DNA of 64,000 nt from JAPPLB01 sp965206655 (lineage in GTDB: Bacteria > Acidobacteriota > Terriglobia > Bryobacterales > UBA6623): contig CBDBKC010000038.1 in the NCBI GenBank assembly GCA_965206655.1, forward strand, positions 930,001-994,000, given 5' to 3'. The translations under genes were made by a program, and so were the position numbers. A model generated the notes under the pieces. It was not told the origin of the DNA, made no database searches, and worked only from the letters and a program-made list of their open reading frames with translations. Each line of letters opens with the position of its first letter. The stretch's first letter is position 1. Positions 61,881 through 64,000 of this stretch are shown piece by piece.

Positions 61881-63104
61881 TTGCACCAAGCGGGTGCGAG
61901 GCTGATCGAGACGCTATTGAACGAGGAGCGAGCGAGCGAATTGCAACCGCTGTGCGCTTGCGGCAAAGCGGCGCGCTCCGCCGGCAAGCGCTCGAAGAAA
62001 CTCGTCACGATGCTGGGCGCGGTCGTCGTCGAGCGGGAGTACTATCACTGCAAACGTTGCCGCGTCGGCTTTGCGCCGCGCGACCAAGAGTTGGACGTTG
62101 ACGAGACTCAGTATTCGCCCGGTGTGCGCCGCATGACCGCGTTGGTCGGCTCCGAGACCTCGTTCGATCGCGGCCGCGCGTTGCTCGAAGAGTTGGCCGG
62201 CGTGCAGCTGACCGCGAAGGCGGTGGAGCGCGAAGCGGAAGCGATCGGCGCGGACATCGCGACCCGCGAGCAAGCCGAGATCGCACGTGCTGTGCAGCTT
62301 GATCTAGCTGAGATCCGCGGGCCGGCAACTCCGCTTCTCTACATCGAGATGGACGGTACGGGAGTGCCGGTCACGGACGCTGACACGGCGGGCCGCAGGG
62401 GGAAAACGAGCCCGCAAGCGCGTACCCGCGAGGTCAAGCTGGGCTGTGTCTTCACGCAAACCAGCTGTGACGAGCAAAGCCGCCCTGTCCGCGACGAAGA
62501 CTCGACCAGCTACAGCGGCGCAATCGAGGACGCCGCCTCTTTCGGCCGGCGCATCTACAGCGAGGCTTGCCGACGGGGCTGGAGCCGGGCGCGCCAGAAG
62601 GTCGTCATCGCAGATGGCGCGCCCTGGATCTGGAATATCTCGCACGAATACTTCCCCGGCGCGATCGAGATCGTCGACCTCTATCACGCCCGCGAACACC
62701 TGTGGGAGTTGGCGGCGAAGCTGTTTCCGCAGGACGAAAAGCGTCGCCGCAGTTGGGCGCGGCGGCTCAACAAGAAGCTCGACTCAGGGCGCATTGAGCA
62801 ACTGGTCGCCGCACTCCGCGGGATCGAGGTCGAGGATGCGGAGTTGACGCATCAGTTGGCTTTGGAGGCGGAATACTTCGAGCGCAATGCCAAGCGGATG
62901 CGCTACCGCGCGTTTCGGCGCCAAGGATTGTTTGTCGGCTCGGGAGTGATCGAGGCAGGTTGCCGAACCGTAATCGCGTCGAGACTGAAACGCTCGGGCA
63001 TGTTCTGGAGCGTGCGCGGCGCCAACGCCATCACCGCCCTGCGTTGCGCCCGGCTCTCCAACCGCTTCGACGACTACTGGGAGAATCGCGCCAAAGCCGC
63101 CTGA
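61881..63104 (+). CDS. ISKra4-family transposase (ORF2), copy 2
   Basis: 407 aa counted from TTG 61881, identical to copy 1, with the zinc-ribbon C-x-C...C-x-x-C and the DDE residues in M-D-G-T-G-V-P, A-D-G-A-P-W and G-V-I-E-A-G. The TTG has no ribosome site; the frame is open back to the A8 run, so production as a fusion with ORF1 is the likelier route. Confidence 0.92.
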   Translation: MHQAGARLIETLLNEERASELQPLCACGKAARSAGKRSKKLVTMLGAVVVEREYYHCKRCRVGFAPRDQELDVDETQYSPGVRRMTALVGSETSFDRGRALLEELAGVQLTAKAVEREAEAIGADIATREQAEIARAVQLDLAEIRGPATPLLYIEMDGTGVPVTDADTAGRRGKTSPQARTREVKLGCVFTQTSCDEQSRPVRDEDSTSYSGAIEDAASFGRRIYSEACRRGWSRARQKVVIADGAPWIWNISHEYFPGAIEIVDLYHAREHLWELAAKLFPQDEKRRRSWARRLNKKLDSGRIEQLVAALRGIEVEDAELTHQLALEAEYFERNAKRMRYRAFRRQGLFVGSGVIEAGCRTVIASRLKRSGMFWSVRGANAITALRCARLSNRFDDYWENRAKAA

Positions 63105-63128
63105 GCGTCACATATTTGTCGCGCACCC

Positions 63129-63137
63129 GTGGCAAGT
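63129..63137. repeat. 9-bp target duplication, right copy (GTGGCAAGT)
   Basis: Exact match to 61287-61295. Confidence 0.93.
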
Positions 63138-63741
63138 GGTCGGCGCCACGGCGGCCATTAGCGAAGCCTGGCTGGAGCCGTTGCTCAAGGCCATGCTGGA
63201 GCAGTTCCCCTTTCGCCTGCGCGGCTTCCATTCCGACAACGGCAGCGAGTTCCTCAACGGCACGGTGGAACAATTACTGAACAAGCTGCTGATCGAACAG
63301 ACCAAGTCGCGGCCGAGGCACACCAACGACAACGGCTTGGTGGAATCGAAAAACGGCGCCGTGATCCGCAAGCACATGGGGCATACGCACATCGCGGCGC
63401 CGCACGCGGCGCGCATCCAGCGCTTCTATCAACAGCACTTCAATCCCTATTTGAACTTCCACCGGCCCTGCGGACAACCCGAACTGCTGACCGACGCCAA
63501 AGGCAAGCAGAAGCGCGTGTATCGCCACTATCAGACCCCTTGGGAAACCTTCCAGAAGTTGCTGCGGGCCGCCGACTATCTCAAGCCCGGGCAGGCGATC
63601 AAGGCCCTCGACCGTATTGCTCAGGCCGAAAGCGACACTGCGGCGGCGCGGCGGATGCAACAAGCCAAGAGCAAGCTGTTTGCGAGTTTCGCATCCGCGA
63701 ACCTGCCGCGCCGCGCGACGGGAGAAGGGCTGCGGAAATGA
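63138..63741 (+). pseudogene. rve-type transposase, 3' part
   Basis: Continues the interrupted transposase: V-V-G-A-T-A-A-I-S-E-A-W, then F-H-S-D-N-G-S-E-F (second catalytic Asp) and N-D-N-G-L-V-E-S-K-N-G (Glu). The C-terminal region has N-F-H-R-P-C-G-Q-P and R-H-Y-Q-T-P-W-E. All three catalytic residues survive across the two parts, so loss of the inner element would restore the enzyme. Confidence 0.88.
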
Positions 63742-63742
63742 C

Positions 63743-63797
63743 GGGCGATGGGAAACGAGGAAAACCAAAAACCGGTTTCCCTCGTTTCCCAACGCCC
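63743..63797. terminator. long hairpin after the rve-type transposase gene
   Basis: Two 24-bp arms, 63743-63766 and 63774-63797, pair with two mismatches around a 7-nt loop AAAAACC. No clear T run follows. It may stop transcripts leaving or entering the element. Confidence 0.45.
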
Positions 63798-64000
63798 TTG
63801 GAAATCGCTCCGCGATTCCCACATTCCCACAGCCCCGACGACGATTCTCTCCCCTTCTTAACCAATCCCAGAAAGGAGCCCAGCGACTCAGTGCTCCCCT
63901 GCTTCTCCAGGCTCATCCTTCGATGAGAAAATGCTCCGATCCAAAGCTTTTCGTGCGCGCTTTGCGAGAAACGCTAAACGTGGATCTTGCAGATGTATCC
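63798..64000. other. right end of the rve-type element and window edge
   Basis: Non-coding sequence holding the right inverted end (about 63905-63928) and 72 bp of outside DNA. No gene seen. Confidence 0.5.

Larger units (their letters stand above)
61296..63128 (+). mobile_element. ISKra4-like insertion sequence, copy 2 (1833 bp, intact-looking)
   Basis: Same ends and genes as copy 1, with the original ATG and the A8 run. Flanked by the 9-bp duplication GTGGCAAGT. Inserted in the rve-type transposase gene. The near-identity with copy 1 implies recent transposition. Confidence 0.95.
60545..63928 (+). mobile_element. rve-type insertion sequence interrupted by the ISKra4-like copy 2
   Basis: Imperfect inverted ends of about 23 bp: TCTCATGCAAGATGAGCC at the left and the complement of GGCTCATCCTTCGATGAGA at the right. 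The transposase in it is split by the element at 61296-63128. Without the inner insertion and one 9-bp duplicate the element is about 1.54 kb. I do not assign a family; no outer target duplication is clear. Confidence 0.7.

Overview
The window looks like a GC-rich chromosomal segment of an Acidobacteriota bacterium, most like the Solibacter/Bryobacter group. This is an inference from family content, not from a database search. The pointers are a secreted protein with a TIGR03437-type C-terminus, an Oar-like TonB-dependent receptor, a Tat-exported DUF1501 protein, secreted sulfatase and sialidase genes, a kinase start of the type common in that group, and a one-piece tmRNA.

Layout. 1-2.7 kb: minus-strand sulfatase and sialidase-like genes with decayed sialidase and kinase scraps. 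2.73-4.56 kb: first copy of an ISKra4-like element. 4.9-10 kb: large secreted TIGR03437 protein and a membrane pyrophosphatase. 10.2-12.6 kb: AAA ATPase plus DUF4276 pair, a possible defence operon, with the ATPase split by an IS200-type element whose removal restores the frame. 12.8-20.5 kb: DUF1501 protein, UDP-GlcNAc 2-epimerase, tRNA-Ala(GGC), two-subunit molybdenum hydroxylase, GNAT and DUF418 proteins. 20.5-29.4 kb: surface-glycan or lipid locus (formyltransferase, two GT39-like membrane proteins, a secreted protein with two sensory-rhodopsin-transducer-like domains, LpxL-like acyltransferase, DegT aminotransferase, NodB deacetylase, truncated amine oxidase).

29.4-40.6 kb is heavily rearranged. 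One IS4-family copy sits between two genes that have both lost their 5' ends. A second copy, in opposite orientation, cleanly interrupts the TonB-dependent receptor. A partial tandem duplication has broken an acyl-adenylate ligase / NRAMP transporter pair. 40.67-41.02 kb is ssrA (minus strand).

41-47.4 kb: ubiX, an XRE regulator, an Idh-like protein with a beta-propeller partner, a tiny Cys-rich secreted peptide followed by two membrane proteins. 47.4-48.4 kb: an IS481-type element sitting on a CTAG that contains the stop codon of the preceding gene; a decayed relative sits at the stop codon of the TonB-like gene at 50.56 kb. 48.7-53.9 kb: TonB-like, membrane, DUF4126 and aminopeptidase-like genes. 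53.9-60.5 kb: minus-strand cluster of FAD oxidoreductase, methyltransferase and three Tat-exported enolase-superfamily paralogues. 60.5-63.9 kb: an rve-type element interrupted by the second ISKra4-like copy.

The dominant theme is recent transposition. Target duplications and in-frame reconstructions let several insertions be reversed on paper to the ancestral genes. The best candidates for something new are the ATPase/DUF4276 pair, the A-run frameshift and palindromic promoter of the ISKra4-like element, the stop-codon-targeted IS481 insertions, the Cys-rich peptide locus and the enolase triplet.
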